Notes under the pieces: generated by a model
What the model was told of the DNA's origin: nothing
Seen by the model: the letters and a program-made list of their open reading frames with translations, nothing else
Databases searched by the model: none
In this document: in pieces, positions 17,322 to 26,519 of the stretch
Layout of the letters: the number at the start of each line of letters is the position of its first letter
Position numbering within the stretch: the first letter of the stretch is position 1
Translations under genes and position numbers: made by a program
Assembly (NCBI GenBank): GCA_029979265.1
Contig: JAPOHW010000005.1
Location: forward strand, 106,419-170,418
DNA length: 64,000 nucleotides
DNA from: Actinomycetota bacterium
GTDB taxonomy: Bacteria; Actinomycetota; Acidimicrobiia; Acidimicrobiales; Aldehydirespiratoraceae
Direction of reading: 5' to 3'

Positions 17322-18188
17322 GTGACCGGCCGACACCATGTCCGCTGGTGTTTCCATGCGACTGCGATGGTCGCGGATTACGAGCGCACCCGTGATGCGC
17401 TGATTCGACTCGTCGGGCTCCGCGTTCTGGAGGACAGTCGCCTGGAGGACCCTGCAATCGGGCGCCGGGGTGGGATGGCCTGGGTCGGCGACAACACCAT
17501 CGAGGTCGGGGAGCCGATCGTCGACGGAGGAGCGGTCGACCGGTTCGTGCAGCGGTTCGGGTCCCACATGAGCTCGATCGCCGTGCAGGTCGAAGACATC
17601 GACGCGACGGTCTCGTTCCTGGAACATAACGACGTTCGAATCGCCTCGCGAATCGGGCACCATATCGTGTTCACCCATCCTGCCGACACCGGCGATGTGG
17701 TGATCGAGTGGTTCGGTGACGAGGAAGCACTTGACCCACGGTTCGGCGCTCCGATGCCACCGCCAGTGGTCGCTCCCCTACTCGAGGTCACCCACATGGC
17801 CTTCGCCGGAGCGGTCGTCGACCACCCTGCCGCATCCGCCACTCGTCTCGCCGACCTGATCGGCCACGGGTTCACCGTGGCCGATCGCCCGATCGCGGGC
17901 GCCCCCGCGGCGACGGTCTCGATGGGAGACGTACCGATCGCGCTCTACCCAAGGCCCCGAAGCGCTGTCGAGAGTCGCCAGCTCTGGGGCCACACCTATC
18001 ACCGCCCGCAAACTTCGAACCTCGGCGTACTGGTACCCGACCTGGCCACGGCTCGAGCGTCGCTCGCCGCAGCGAGTGTGCCGATTCACCGCGATGACGA
18101 CACCAGCCTCGTCATCGCACCCGAGGTGACCGGCGGTGTCGCGATCGTCGTCGTCGACCGTCTGCTCGATGCAGATCCGCGACGCTGA
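17322..18188 (+). CDS. VOC-family (glyoxalase/dioxygenase-like) protein
   Basis: This 288-residue protein looks like two vicinal-oxygen-chelate modules. The first half has HVRWCFHATAMVADYERTRDALIRLVGLR and the second has LLEVTHMAFAGAVVDHPAASATRLADLIG. VOC proteins include extradiol dioxygenases, epimerases and glyoxalases. Metal ligands are not obvious from the sequence alone. The GTG start at 17322 is 5 nt after the preceding stop and is chosen because homology begins right there. It is the last gene of the 12866-18188 operon and converges with the crotonase at 18205. Confidence 0.78.
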   Translation: MTGRHHVRWCFHATAMVADYERTRDALIRLVGLRVLEDSRLEDPAIGRRGGMAWVGDNTIEVGEPIVDGGAVDRFVQRFGSHMSSIAVQVEDIDATVSFLEHNDVRIASRIGHHIVFTHPADTGDVVIEWFGDEEALDPRFGAPMPPPVVAPLLEVTHMAFAGAVVDHPAASATRLADLIGHGFTVADRPIAGAPAATVSMGDVPIALYPRPRSAVESRQLWGHTYHRPQTSNLGVLVPDLATARASLAAASVPIHRDDDTSLVIAPEVTGGVAIVVVDRLLDADPRR

Positions 18189-18204
18189 TCAGCGTCAGCG
18201 TTCG

Positions 18205-19014
18205 TCACTCCCAGCGAAACCGGGGCCCCCGCTTTTCTACGAAAGCGACTCGGGCCTCGTCACTGTCGGCGTGGCGCTTCACGCGTTGCGTGTAATCCTG
18301 CTCGGTCCGGTACCCGTCATACAGAGACATGGACTCGACACGGTTGGCCGATTCCTTCGCCAGCCGGACTGCGATCGGGCTCTTCGTTGCGATCGTCCGA
18401 CCCAGATCTATTGCTGCGTCGTGGAGCTCGCTTCGGTCGACGACCGCTTCGATGCCTCCACGCCGGTAGATCTCGTCGGCGGTGACGAACTGACCGGTCA
18501 GGAACATACGCTTCGCCAACCACGGCCCGCACAGGCGTTGAGCATGTCGCACCCCGCCGAGCACGCCGACGTTGATCTCCGTCAGCGCAAAACTCGCATC
18601 GTCCGATGCGACGACCAGATCGCACGACGCCACGAGCGCCACCCCTGCACCGATGCACTTGCCGTGGACCTCGGCGATCACCGGCAGTCCGCTTTCGTAG
18701 ATCGAGTTGAAACATTCGCGTGGGCTCCGGCCCGGATCGATCTGGTCGCGGGCATCGCCCTGTGGAGCACCGTCCTCCGGACGACCGTCCGGCCGGTGGC
18801 GACGAGGTGAATCCTGGAGGTCGACACCCCCGCAGAACAGCTTGGAATCGGGCGCGGCTCGGAGCACGATGGCCGACGCCTCGCGCCCTGCGCTGAGCTG
18901 CGACATTGCCGCGGTGATTTCTTCGAAGGTCTGGTTGGCAAGTGCGTTCACGGGTGGGCGATCGAGGGTCACCACCGCGACCCCGTCCTCGACGGCGATA
19001 CTGATGTGTTCCAC
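18205..19014 (-). CDS. enoyl-CoA hydratase/isomerase family protein
   Basis: This 269-residue crotonase has VAVVTLDRPPVNALANQTFEE, LFCGGVDLQ, HGKCIGAGVALVASCDLVVA and ALTEINVGVLGG with Glu in the catalytic region. A charged, Arg/Asp-rich insert of about 30 residues follows the first oxyanion motif (after GGVDLQ), unlike its paralogues here. The GTG start at 19014 has GGGGAGAGATCC upstream. The gene faces the TetR gene, and the shared operator at 19080 lies 65 nt from its start, so it is likely repressed by the same protein. Confidence 0.9.
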   Translation of the reverse strand: MEHISIAVEDGVAVVTLDRPPVNALANQTFEEITAAMSQLSAGREASAIVLRAAPDSKLFCGGVDLQDSPRRHRPDGRPEDGAPQGDARDQIDPGRSPRECFNSIYESGLPVIAEVHGKCIGAGVALVASCDLVVASDDASFALTEINVGVLGGVRHAQRLCGPWLAKRMFLTGQFVTADEIYRRGGIEAVVDRSELHDAAIDLGRTIATKSPIAVRLAKESANRVESMSLYDGYRTEQDYTQRVKRHADSDEARVAFVEKRGPRFRWE

Positions 19015-19079
19015 GGATCTCTCCCCGCTGATCGGCGCTCGACTGTGGCGAATCGGCATGAACCCTCACAGACCCCTAC

Positions 19080-19095
19080 TCGACAGTATCGTCAA
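19080..19095. promoter_or_regulatory. operator palindrome overlapping the tetR promoter
   Basis: TCGACAGTATCGTCAA matches the island palindrome except at position 2. It contains a TATCGT -10-like hexamer (19087-19092) that is followed by exactly 7 nt and the tetR ATG, so binding would shut off tetR. It also serves the divergent crotonase. Confidence 0.78.
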
Positions 19096-19099
19096 GTCC

Positions 19100-19765
19100 A
19101 TGGTCCGTGCCAGCACAACGTCCCAAGCGGACGTCGCCGACGGCGATCCCACGTTCTTGACTGCTGCCACGATCAGGCAACCCGCCGACGGGCTCGGTGC
19201 TCGCGCTCAGCGAACGATCGAGCGCATCATCGAGTCGGCGCGCGAGGTGTTCATGACCCGTGGCTATTCGGGAACGACGATCGATGAGATCGCCCGCGTC
19301 GCGGGCGTGTCCCGGGCGTCCGTCTACACCTACTTCCCCTCCAAGCGCGATGTGCTCCTGGCCGTCGGCGCGCACGCTGCCAGTAGCGCCTTGGAGATCG
19401 TCAGCACCCTGGCCGACCGCGAAGCTTCTGTCGGGGCGATGACCGAGTTCGTCACTACCTACTTCCGATTCCTCGACGTGCACGGCAGTTTCTCATTCGC
19501 CTGGACCCAGGCGGCGCAGGACGACGAGGAGATCCGCGTCGTGGGCATGAAGCGGCATCTCGGCATCTGCAAGGCCTTCGGCAACCAGCTCGCCGACCTC
19601 TGCGACCGCCCGGCCGACGACCCCGCCGTCCTGGGGCTCGTGGCAGCGAGCCTGCTCGAGCGAACCTGGAGCTACGTGCATCTCTACGCTGCGCACGTGG
19701 ACCGTGCCGCCGTGATCGGCGAAACGGCTCGATCCCTGCTCGCCATCGCCGACGCAGTCGACTGA
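19100..19765 (+). CDS. TetR-family transcriptional regulator, candidate master repressor of the island
   Basis: This 221-residue protein has a typical TetR N-terminal DNA-binding domain: RTIERIIESAREVFMTRGYS, TTIDEIARVAGVSRASVYTYF and the PSKRDVLLAVG end at about residue 85. A helical ligand/dimer domain follows. An N-terminal tail of ~35 residues precedes helix 1. The ATG at 19100 is chosen because a TATCGT hexamer ends 8 nt before it and the operator at 19080-19095 lies immediately upstream; an in-frame ATG at 19058 would place the operator inside the gene. TetR regulators of catabolic islands usually bind a CoA-thioester that releases them. Overlaps the next gene by 1 nt. Confidence 0.92.
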   Translation: MVRASTTSQADVADGDPTFLTAATIRQPADGLGARAQRTIERIIESAREVFMTRGYSGTTIDEIARVAGVSRASVYTYFPSKRDVLLAVGAHAASSALEIVSTLADREASVGAMTEFVTTYFRFLDVHGSFSFAWTQAAQDDEEIRVVGMKRHLGICKAFGNQLADLCDRPADDPAVLGLVAASLLERTWSYVHLYAAHVDRAAVIGETARSLLAIADAVD

Positions 19766-20598
19766 TGGCGATCGCGCAGTTCGAACTCCGGTCGGGCGCG
19801 GTCGACGGTCGGCTCGCTTGGCAACCGTCCCGGCTGCTCCTCACACCCGCCGACACACTCCAGGGCGGCGCAGGCCTCGGTGCGGCCACGGCGGCCATGG
19901 AGTTGGTCACCGGACTGCCGACGATCTGGGCGACGGCGCAGTACTTGTCGTTCGCCAGTGGCACCGACCCGATCGACATCGACGTCACCATCGAGGTCGC
20001 AGGCCACAACACGACACAGGCACGCTGTGTCCTGTCGCGCAGTGGTCGCGAGATTCTGACGGCCTACAGCGCACTCGGGCGGCGAGAGTTCGAGTGCGAG
20101 GGCGTCTGGTGCTCCCGGCCCGACGTGCCCCCGCCCGATCGATGTGAGCGCTACCGGTTCTTCGAGTCGGGTCGCGGCCACCTGGGGGACCTTGCCGAGT
20201 TCCGCCTCGCTCTCGGGCGCCAACTCGACGAGATCGAGACCAACGGTGGTCGCGGCGACGGATCGTTCGCGCTGTGGATCCGATGCTGGACAGGACGTCA
20301 GGTGACGACGGTCGCCGATCTCTCCTTCATCGGCGACTTCATGCCCCTCGGGTTCGCCGATGCGTCCGGCAAGCCCTATGCCGGGAACAGCCTCGACAAC
20401 ACCATTCGGGTGGGCGATCTGGTCGAGACGGAGTGGGTACTGCTGTCCGTCCACGTGCAACAGATGATCAATGGATTCGGCTACGGCCGTGCGGAACTCT
20501 GGGCCGAGGACGGCACCCTGCTCGGGGCTGTCAGCCAGAGTGCCGTGCTCCGCCAACATTCGCGCATCCGCGAGACCGGGCGACCATCGATCAGCTAG
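19765..20598 (+). CDS. double-hotdog acyl-CoA thioesterase-like protein
   Basis: This 277-residue protein looks like a TesB-type double hotdog. It has an LLTPADTLQGGAGLGAATAAMELVTG start similar to HxxGG-containing thioesterases, IWATAQYLSFASG, and a second half with FIGDFMPLGFADASGKPYAGNSLDNTIRV. Such enzymes hydrolyse acyl-CoA or bind acyl-CoA. The ATG overlaps the tetR stop (TGATG), so it is co-transcribed with the regulator and probably controls the level of the CoA-thioester that the regulator senses; that link is inference. It overlaps the convergent SDR by 8 nt. Confidence 0.75.
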   Translation: MAIAQFELRSGAVDGRLAWQPSRLLLTPADTLQGGAGLGAATAAMELVTGLPTIWATAQYLSFASGTDPIDIDVTIEVAGHNTTQARCVLSRSGREILTAYSALGRREFECEGVWCSRPDVPPPDRCERYRFFESGRGHLGDLAEFRLALGRQLDEIETNGGRGDGSFALWIRCWTGRQVTTVADLSFIGDFMPLGFADASGKPYAGNSLDNTIRVGDLVETEWVLLSVHVQQMINGFGYGRAELWAEDGTLLGAVSQSAVLRQHSRIRETGRPSIS

Positions 20599-21394
20599 GA
20601 CGGCGTTGCAGTTCGGCCAGCAGTGGCTGGCTGTAGGCGACGCGACCGGTCAGGGTTCTCGGGTCACCGCTGCACAGGGCAAGCGCAGCTTCAGCCATGA
20701 GCGAGATGTCCTCGAGAGCGAAGTCGTCCACCAGGTCGTGGGTGCTCGCTCCGGGGGTGGCCACGTTGTCCCAAGGCGCCAACGAGTTCACGGCGATGCC
20801 GTCCTCGTACACCTCGGCGGCTAGACCGGTCGAGAAACGGTCGAGCGCAGCTTTCACCATGCCGTAGGCCGAAAAGCCCCACTCCCGGTACAGCGGCAGG
20901 AACGGCGGGCCTTGCGGATGGATGCCAGCCCGGCTGGAAATGTTGAGGATCCAACCGGCGCCGCGGTCGCGCATGCCCGGAACAACCATCTGGGCCAGTT
21001 CGTAGGGCGCGCGGACCTGAACTTCGAACATCAACCGGAAGCGCTTCTCAGTGAACTCGGTGAACGGCATGTAGTACGTGATCGCACCGTTGTTGACGAG
21101 GATGTCGATCGGCCCGAGTCGAGACTCCGTCTCGGCGACGACACGTTCCCGGTCGGTCTGGACGGCAAGGTCGGCCTGGACGGCGACTGCCGTGCCACCT
21201 CCGGCCGTGATCCGTTCGACGGTCTCCTGCAGCGAACCCTCGTACTTGTCGACCGGGGCGATCGTCCGGGCCGACACCGCGACGCTGGCGCCTGCGGCGG
21301 CGAGGCGTTCGGCGATCGCGGCGCCGATGCCGCGACTGGCTCCTGTCACGAGGGCCACCCTGCCTTCGCACTCCTGGTTGTTCGCTACCGACAT
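20591..21394 (-). CDS. short-chain dehydrogenase/reductase
   Basis: This 267-residue SDR has TGASRGIG, NNGAITYYMPF at the NNAG position, the catalytic Ser in LNISSRAG and YGMVK as Tyr-x3-Lys. The ATG at 21394 follows AAGGGG at 8 nt; a longer frame adds only five residues. The first of two operators in the divergent region (21455-21470) lies 60 nt upstream. Its 3' end overlaps the convergent thioesterase gene by 8 nt. Probably a hydroxy/keto-acyl-CoA dehydrogenase of the pathway; the substrate is unknown. Confidence 0.88.
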   Translation of the reverse strand: MSVANNQECEGRVALVTGASRGIGAAIAERLAAAGASVAVSARTIAPVDKYEGSLQETVERITAGGGTAVAVQADLAVQTDRERVVAETESRLGPIDILVNNGAITYYMPFTEFTEKRFRLMFEVQVRAPYELAQMVVPGMRDRGAGWILNISSRAGIHPQGPPFLPLYREWGFSAYGMVKAALDRFSTGLAAEVYEDGIAVNSLAPWDNVATPGASTHDLVDDFALEDISLMAEAALALCSGDPRTLTGRVAYSQPLLAELQRRPS

Positions 21395-21454
21395 CGAACA
21401 CCCCTTCACTCCAGCGACGGTTCGTTCACCATCGTCACGACTTGTCCCCAGGGG

Positions 21455-21470
21455 TTGACATTACTGTCAG
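21455..21470. promoter_or_regulatory. operator palindrome 1 in the 21394/21536 divergent promoter
   Basis: TTGACATTACTGTCAG matches YTGACR-N4-YGTCAR in full. On the minus strand its core contains TAATGT, a possible -10 for the SDR that starts at 21394. Confidence 0.8.
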
Positions 21471-21500
21471 ATCAAGCTCGGCACGCACGGGCTCCGGTTT

Positions 21501-21516
21501 CTGACACCATCGTCAG
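21501..21516. promoter_or_regulatory. operator palindrome 2 in the 21394/21536 divergent promoter
   Basis: CTGACACCATCGTCAG has perfectly complementary 5-nt arms. It lies 46 bp from its partner at 21455, just upstream of a TATGCT -10 (21523-21528) for the plus-strand SDR. Confidence 0.82.
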
Positions 21517-21535
21517 GTCACCTATGCTCTCGCCC

Positions 21536-22432
21536 GTGACTACCAACATGTGTGACGGACGAATCGTGGCGATCACCGGTGCAGGTCGCGGCCTCGGCCG
21601 CGGGTACGCACTCCTGCTCGCCTCCCATGGGGCCAAGGTCGTCGTGAACGACTTCGGCGGATCGCGCGACGGACGTGAGGCAGGTGCGACCAATCCGGCC
21701 CAGGACGTCGTCGACGAGATCACGGCAGCGGGCGGAACGGCCATCGCCCACCTCGGCGATGCCAGTTCGCTCGACGATGCGCGGGCGATGGTGCAGTTGG
21801 CGATCGACACGTACGGCGGCCTCGACGCCGTCATCAACAATGCCGGCATCCTTCGTGACCGGATGCTCTTCTCCATGGCGGAGGAGGAATGGGACGCAGT
21901 GATCAAGGTCCACCTGAAGGGCACGTGGGCCAGCACCCGCATAGCCGCCGAGTACTGGCGTGAGCGAGCCAAGAACGGCGAGACAAACGACGCCCGCATC
22001 ATCAACACGACCTCCGTGTCCGGCATCTACGGCAACATGGGCCAGTCCAACTACGGCGCCGCGAAGGCGGGCATCGCCTCGTTCACGCAGATCGCTGCCG
22101 AAGAACTCGCCCGGTACGGCGTGACCGCCAACGCCATCGCCCCGGGAGCGCTCACCCGCATGACCGAGGACCTCGGATTGCCCGACGAGATGCTCGACCG
22201 GTTCGGCCCCGAGTGGGTCGCTCCGCTCGCCGTCTGGCTTGTGTCGAAGGAGTCTTCTGACGTGACTGGGCAGGTCATCGAATCGTCCGGGCAGATCCTC
22301 GGCGTCGCCGAGGGATGGCGCCGAGGACCCCACACCGATCAACCTCCGACCGATCCCGCCGAGGTCGGAGCGATGGTTCGCAGTTTCCTCGCCAAAGCGC
22401 AGCCGCGCACCAAGATGTCGGAACTGAGCTGA
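21536..22432 (+). CDS. short-chain dehydrogenase (hydroxyacyl-CoA dehydrogenase type)
   Basis: This ~298-residue SDR has TGAGRGLGRG, VVVNDFGGSRDG (the MFE-2 style extension after strand 2), INNAGILRD and YGAAK. It belongs to the group related to 3-hydroxyacyl-CoA dehydrogenases of multifunctional enzyme type 2. The GTG at 21536 is preferred because TATGCT plus 7 nt leads exactly to it, the same leaderless layout seen at five or more promoters here; ATG at 21524 and 21548 are in frame. It heads a run with thiolase and two acyl-CoA dehydrogenases that makes a near-complete beta-oxidation set. Confidence 0.87.
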   Translation: MTTNMCDGRIVAITGAGRGLGRGYALLLASHGAKVVVNDFGGSRDGREAGATNPAQDVVDEITAAGGTAIAHLGDASSLDDARAMVQLAIDTYGGLDAVINNAGILRDRMLFSMAEEEWDAVIKVHLKGTWASTRIAAEYWRERAKNGETNDARIINTTSVSGIYGNMGQSNYGAAKAGIASFTQIAAEELARYGVTANAIAPGALTRMTEDLGLPDEMLDRFGPEWVAPLAVWLVSKESSDVTGQVIESSGQILGVAEGWRRGPHTDQPPTDPAEVGAMVRSFLAKAQPRTKMSELS

Positions 22433-22465
22433 TGACGACCGTGACCGACGCCGAGGGCTCCCGTC

Positions 22466-23698
22466 ATGAGCGGTGAAGCCTGGATCATCGACGGTGTCCG
22501 TTCGCCCCGGGGCAAGGGGAAGTCGAACGGCTCGCTCCACCACATCCACCCCCAGGAACTGCTCGGCCAGACACTGAATGCTCTGGCGAGTCGGACCGGC
22601 ATCGACACAAGCGACGTCGACGACGTCATCATCGGCAACGGCAATCCTGCCGGTGACCACGCTGCCTGCATCGGACGCATGGCTGTCCTTGCCGCCGGTT
22701 GGCCGGTCGAGGCCCCCGGCGTCACGCTCAACCGGTTCTGCGGCTCGGGGCAGCAGGCAGTCACCTTCGCGGCCATGGGAATCCAGGCCGGGCACCAGCA
22801 ACTCGTCGTCGGTGGTGGCATCGAGTCGATGTCACGCTGGCCAGTTGACAACGCGCCGCCCGACTTCACGTCGGGCAACGCTGCGCTCCGAGAGATGTTC
22901 CCTCTCGTCCCCCAGGGGATCTCCGCCGACCTGATCGCCACCATCGAGGGCTTCAGCCGCGAGGACGTCGACGCGTTCGGCGTCGAGAGTCAGAACCGTG
23001 CCGCCGCAGCGATGGCGCAGGGCCGTTTCGACCGAAGCGTCGTGCCGATCCACAACCCTGACGGCTCGATTGCGCTCGCCGTCGACGAGTACCCCCGTCC
23101 CGGCAGCACCGTCGAGGCCCTCGGCCAACTGAAGGCCTCCTTCGCCGAGATGGGCACTCACGTCTTCGATGGGTACGACGCCAGCTTCGACGACATGTGC
23201 AAGCAGGTCTACCCCCAGATCGACCGGGTCGAACACGTCCACCACGCCGGCAATTCGTCAGGTGTCGTCGACGGCGCCAGCGCTCTCTTGCTCGCGTCGC
23301 CCGATTACGCGAAGGCCCACGGCCTCCGCCCTCGTGCCCGCATCGTCATGACCGCCGTCGCCGGTGCCGAACCGGTCATCATGCTCACCGCTCCCGGCCC
23401 GGCTTCGCAGAAGTGCCTGGAACGCGCCGGCATGACCGTCGGCGACATCGACCTCTGGGAGATCAACGAGGCGTTCGCCGCGATCCCGATGAAAACGATG
23501 CGCGACCTCGGCATCGACCCCGCCAAGGTCAACGTCAACGGTGGTGCGATTGCGCTCGGGCACCCGATCGGCGCCACTGGCGGCATCTTGATCCAGACGG
23601 CGCTCGACGAGTTGGAGCGGCGTGATCTGAGCACTGCTCTGATCACGATGTGCACCGGGGGCGGCATGGGCACCGCCACCATCATCGAGCGGGTGTGA
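22466..23698 (+). CDS. thiolase (acetyl-CoA C-acyltransferase)
   Basis: This 410-residue classical thiolase has all catalytic elements: the nucleophile Cys in [12 protein letters not shown], the NEAFAA motif, [15 protein letters not shown] with His, and the second Cys in MCTGGGMG. It cleaves 3-ketoacyl-CoA to acetyl- or propionyl-CoA and a shortened acyl-CoA. The start ATG is 33 nt after the SDR stop. Together with the SDR and the dehydrogenase pair at 23706/24878 it forms a beta-oxidation operon under the operators at 21455/21501. Confidence 0.95.
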   Translation: MSGEAWIIDGVRSPRGKGKSNGSLHHIHPQELLGQTLNALASRTGIDTSDVDDVIIGNGNPAGDHAACIGRMAVLAAGWPVEAPGVTLNRFCGSGQQAVTFAAMGIQAGHQQLVVGGGIESMSRWPVDNAPPDFTSGNAALREMFPLVPQGISADLIATIEGFSREDVDAFGVESQNRAAAAMAQGRFDRSVVPIHNPDGSIALAVDEYPRPGSTVEALGQLKASFAEMGTHVFDGYDASFDDMCKQVYPQIDRVEHVHHAGNSSGVVDGASALLLASPDYAKAHGLRPRARIVMTAVAGAEPVIMLTAPGPASQKCLERAGMTVGDIDLWEINEAFAAIPMKTMRDLGIDPAKVNVNGGAIALGHPIGATGGILIQTALDELERRDLSTALITMCTGGGMGTATIIERV

Positions 23699-23705
23699 GG
23701 CCGGC

Positions 23706-24881
23706 GTGATCGAGTTCGAACCCGTCGATCTGACCACCGAGGAGCGCCGCCTTCAGGTCGAGGTGATCGAGTTCCTCGAACAGGAACTCCCTCATGGCAC
23801 CTACCGACCTGGACTCGGGTTCTCGGCTGAGAAGGATCCAGCATTCTCCCGCAAGCTCGGCGAGCGCGGTTGGCTCGGGATGGCTCTGCCGACGGAGTAC
23901 GGCGGTCACGACCGCTCGGCCGTCGATCGCTTCATCGTGGCCGAACAACTGCTCCGCTGGGGAGCTCCGGTCGGCCATCACTGGGTCGCGGACCGCCAAT
24001 CGGGTCCGGTCATCGCCAAGTTCGGCACCGAGGAGCAGAAGCGGACGTTCCTGCCCCGCATCTGTTCGGGCGAACTCTCGTTCTGCATCGGGATGAGCGA
24101 GCCCGACAGCGGGAGCGACCTTGCATCGCTCTCGACCCGAGCCGTCCGAGACGGCGACGGATGGGTCGTGAGCGGAACGAAGATCTGGACGACGATGGCG
24201 CACGAGCACGACTACGTGATCGCCCTCACTCGCACGACCCCCATCGAGGAGTCGGGCGACAAACGCAACGGACTCACCCAGTTCATCATCGATCTGGCAT
24301 CGCCAGGTCTGACGGCGACACCGATTCCCTTCATCGACAACAGTGCCGACTTCTGCGAAGTCGTGTTCGACGACGTCTACGTACCCGCCGACCGCGTCCT
24401 CGGCGAGGTCGGCCAAGGGTGGGCTCAGAACACCTCCGAACTCGCGTACGAGCGCGGCGGACCCGACCGTTGGCTCAGTTCGTACCTCCTGGTCGAGGAA
24501 CTGCTTCGACGCGACGGAGCATCCGACACCGATGCGCGCCCGTCACCGGAACTGCTCGACCTGCTCGGAAATGCCGTCGCGAACTACTGGGTACTGCACC
24601 ACCTCTCGCTATCAGTCGCCCGCGACATCGACCGCGGTGGCGCCCCGGCAATCGAGTCATCGCTCGTCAAGGAGATGGGGACCCGGTTCGAGCAGGACGT
24701 CGTCACGGCCGTGCTCGCCTACCTCGACGAGGCGCCGAACACCCTCGACAGCTCCGTCTTCGGACACCTCCTCATGACCGCAGCGCTCACACAACCGTCG
24801 TTCACGGTCCGTGGCGGCACCAACGAGGTGCTTCGCTCGGTGGCCGCCAAAGGCCTTCGCCCGTCAGGATCATCTCGGTGA
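23706..24881 (+). CDS. acyl-CoA dehydrogenase, large-type subunit
   Basis: This 391-residue acyl-CoA dehydrogenase shows [36 protein letters not shown] and the C-terminal [12 protein letters not shown] segment, which lacks the canonical Glu of the YEG motif. GTG start 7 nt after the thiolase stop. The stop overlaps the start of a second acyl-CoA dehydrogenase (GTGA), so the two are likely made in equal amounts as a heteromeric enzyme, as known for steroid acyl-CoA dehydrogenases in actinobacteria. Confidence 0.92.
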   Translation: MIEFEPVDLTTEERRLQVEVIEFLEQELPHGTYRPGLGFSAEKDPAFSRKLGERGWLGMALPTEYGGHDRSAVDRFIVAEQLLRWGAPVGHHWVADRQSGPVIAKFGTEEQKRTFLPRICSGELSFCIGMSEPDSGSDLASLSTRAVRDGDGWVVSGTKIWTTMAHEHDYVIALTRTTPIEESGDKRNGLTQFIIDLASPGLTATPIPFIDNSADFCEVVFDDVYVPADRVLGEVGQGWAQNTSELAYERGGPDRWLSSYLLVEELLRRDGASDTDARPSPELLDLLGNAVANYWVLHHLSLSVARDIDRGGAPAIESSLVKEMGTRFEQDVVTAVLAYLDEAPNTLDSSVFGHLLMTAALTQPSFTVRGGTNEVLRSVAAKGLRPSGSSR

Positions 24882-25951
24882 CCACTACTCACACTGCCGA
24901 TGCACTGGTCACCGAGACCGTCGAGCGTCTGCTCACCGACCTCTCGACACAGGGAGAGATCGAGCACGCCGAGAGCACTGGGTGGTCATCGACCGTCTGG
25001 GCAGCTTTGGCAGAGGTCGGCTTCCCCTGGGTGGGTATCGACGGAGCCAAAGGTGGGTCGGGAGGCACTCTGTACGACCTCGCTGCGATCCTCGACGCCA
25101 TCGGGCGCCACGCCGCACCCGTTCCGGTGGCGGAAACTGCGATGGTCGGCGGTTGGATGCTGGCCGAGGCAGGGCTCGACCTGCCGGCAGGACCGGTCGC
25201 GGTGGCGGAGACCACCGGTGCTCGGGTCGTCGACGGACGCCTGGTGCTCGACGCTCCGGTTGCGTTCGCGCGCCACGCCGACCGGATCGTCACGTTGATG
25301 CCGGTCGGACCGGACGGCATCCACCTGGTGTCGCTCCGTCCCGATCAGGTGACCATCGTCCCCGGTTACAACCTCGCAGGTGAGGCTCGCGACACTGTCG
25401 TTGTCGACGCCCCCGCGAACGACTGGGAAACATCGCAGATCTCGGACGACCTGTCGCTCAGCGCGCCGTGGAACTCGATTCGCCACCGCGGATCCCTGTC
25501 ACGCTCGATCATGGCCGCCGGCGCCCTGGCGTCGATGGCGCAGTTGACCGTCGACTACACGAACGATCGCCGCCAGTTCGGCAAATCGGTCGCGTCGTTC
25601 CAGGCCGTCCAGATCCACCTCGTCACGGTCGCCCAGTGCGCCGTCCGGGCCAAGATGGCGGCAGACGTCGCTGTGCGGGCGTTCGCTCGGGGCGGCAGCC
25701 TCCACGAGATCGCGGCCGCCCGCGTCGTCGTGGACGATGCGATCACGATCGGCACCCGGGCCGCCCATCAGGCTCACGGTGCGATGGGTGTTACGCGAGA
25801 GTACCCGCTACATCAACTCACCCGGCGTCTGTGGTCGTGGCGTCAGGAGTGGGGCACGACCAAGCAGTGGCGCCGCGAACTCGGCTCGACGGTCGTCGAA
25901 CGGGGCGCCGACGAGCTCTTCGCGCTCGTCACCGAGCACCCGCAGCCCTGA
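24878..25951 (+). CDS. acyl-CoA dehydrogenase, small-type partner subunit
   Basis: This 357-residue acyl-CoA dehydrogenase homologue has GIDGAKGGSGGTLYD near residue 50, a poorly conserved central domain without the usual EPxAGSD loop, and a recognisable C-terminal domain (YTNDRRQFGKSVASFQAVQ, AHQAHGAMGVTREYPLHQL). This profile matches the partner subunits of heteromeric acyl-CoA dehydrogenases, in which FAD and active site are shared with the larger subunit. The GTG start overlaps the upstream gene by 4 nt. It converges with the SnoaL-like gene at 25956. Confidence 0.88.
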   Translation: MTTTHTADALVTETVERLLTDLSTQGEIEHAESTGWSSTVWAALAEVGFPWVGIDGAKGGSGGTLYDLAAILDAIGRHAAPVPVAETAMVGGWMLAEAGLDLPAGPVAVAETTGARVVDGRLVLDAPVAFARHADRIVTLMPVGPDGIHLVSLRPDQVTIVPGYNLAGEARDTVVVDAPANDWETSQISDDLSLSAPWNSIRHRGSLSRSIMAAGALASMAQLTVDYTNDRRQFGKSVASFQAVQIHLVTVAQCAVRAKMAADVAVRAFARGGSLHEIAAARVVVDDAITIGTRAAHQAHGAMGVTREYPLHQLTRRLWSWRQEWGTTKQWRRELGSTVVERGADELFALVTEHPQP

Positions 25952-25955
25952 CGCC

Positions 25956-26519
25956 TCACTCCGTCCGCTCCCAGAACGCCGCCCAACTCGCGTCAGCACC
26001 TGGCAGCGGTCGTTCGTGCATCTGAGCGAACGCGTTGACACCTTTGCCCGGCTCCGGCCGGTCGAGTGCGTCGACCAGGTACCAGCGGTGAAGGCGCCGC
26101 CGGGTGATGCACCACTCCCCGTCGATGCGCTCGTAGTCGTCCCGGTACTGGATCGTGCCGACGGACCACTCCCCCGTGTCGGGGCGCTCGAGCTCGTCAC
26201 GGCAATAGACGACACCACTCGCCCGGTCAGCGTCGTGGAAATCGATCACGTGGTTGCACACCAGGTGCACCGAGGTGCGCATCTGACTCATCAGCGCACT
26301 CATCCACTCCTTTAAGGCCTCGCGACCGCGTCGCTCCGATCCGACCTGCACGTTCGGATCGAACATCGACACGACCGTGTCCATGTCGCGCGCGTCCAGA
26401 GCACGCGCATACCGGGAGGCGAGCTGTTGGATGGCGGCGTACGACTCCATGCGGTCGAGCCGCTCCTCCAGGGTCGCCGGCGTCCACGGGCCGAGTCGCC
26501 GGTCAGTCGTTCGGTCCAT
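25956..26519 (-). CDS. SnoaL-like (NTF2-fold) domain protein
   Basis: This 187-residue protein has a SnoaL_4-type domain: ESYAAIQQLASRYARALDARDMDTVVSMFDP, a GREALKEWM helix, TSVHLVCNHVIDFHDADRASGVVYCRDE, and a final WCITRRRLHRWYL strand. Related proteins act as dehydratases or isomerases in aromatic and steroid catabolism. The ATG at 26519 is preceded by GAGGAA and lies inside the end of the CoA-transferase gene (17-nt overlap), so the two are translationally linked. Third gene of the minus operon beginning at 29675. Confidence 0.85.
   Translation of the reverse strand: MDRTTDRRLGPWTPATLEERLDRMESYAAIQQLASRYARALDARDMDTVVSMFDPNVQVGSERRGREALKEWMSALMSQMRTSVHLVCNHVIDFHDADRASGVVYCRDELERPDTGEWSVGTIQYRDDYERIDGEWCITRRRLHRWYLVDALDRPEPGKGVNAFAQMHERPLPGADASWAAFWERTE

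Noticed and set aside
21423..21438. Possible third operator near the SDR at 21394
   Set aside because: Only the GTCA half matches; the left arm is CGTTC, so it is not a palindrome.
23870..25951. A 693-residue version of the second acyl-CoA dehydrogenase
   Set aside because: The first 336 residues are an out-of-frame shadow of the upstream dehydrogenase; GTG 24878 with a 4-nt overlap is the right start.
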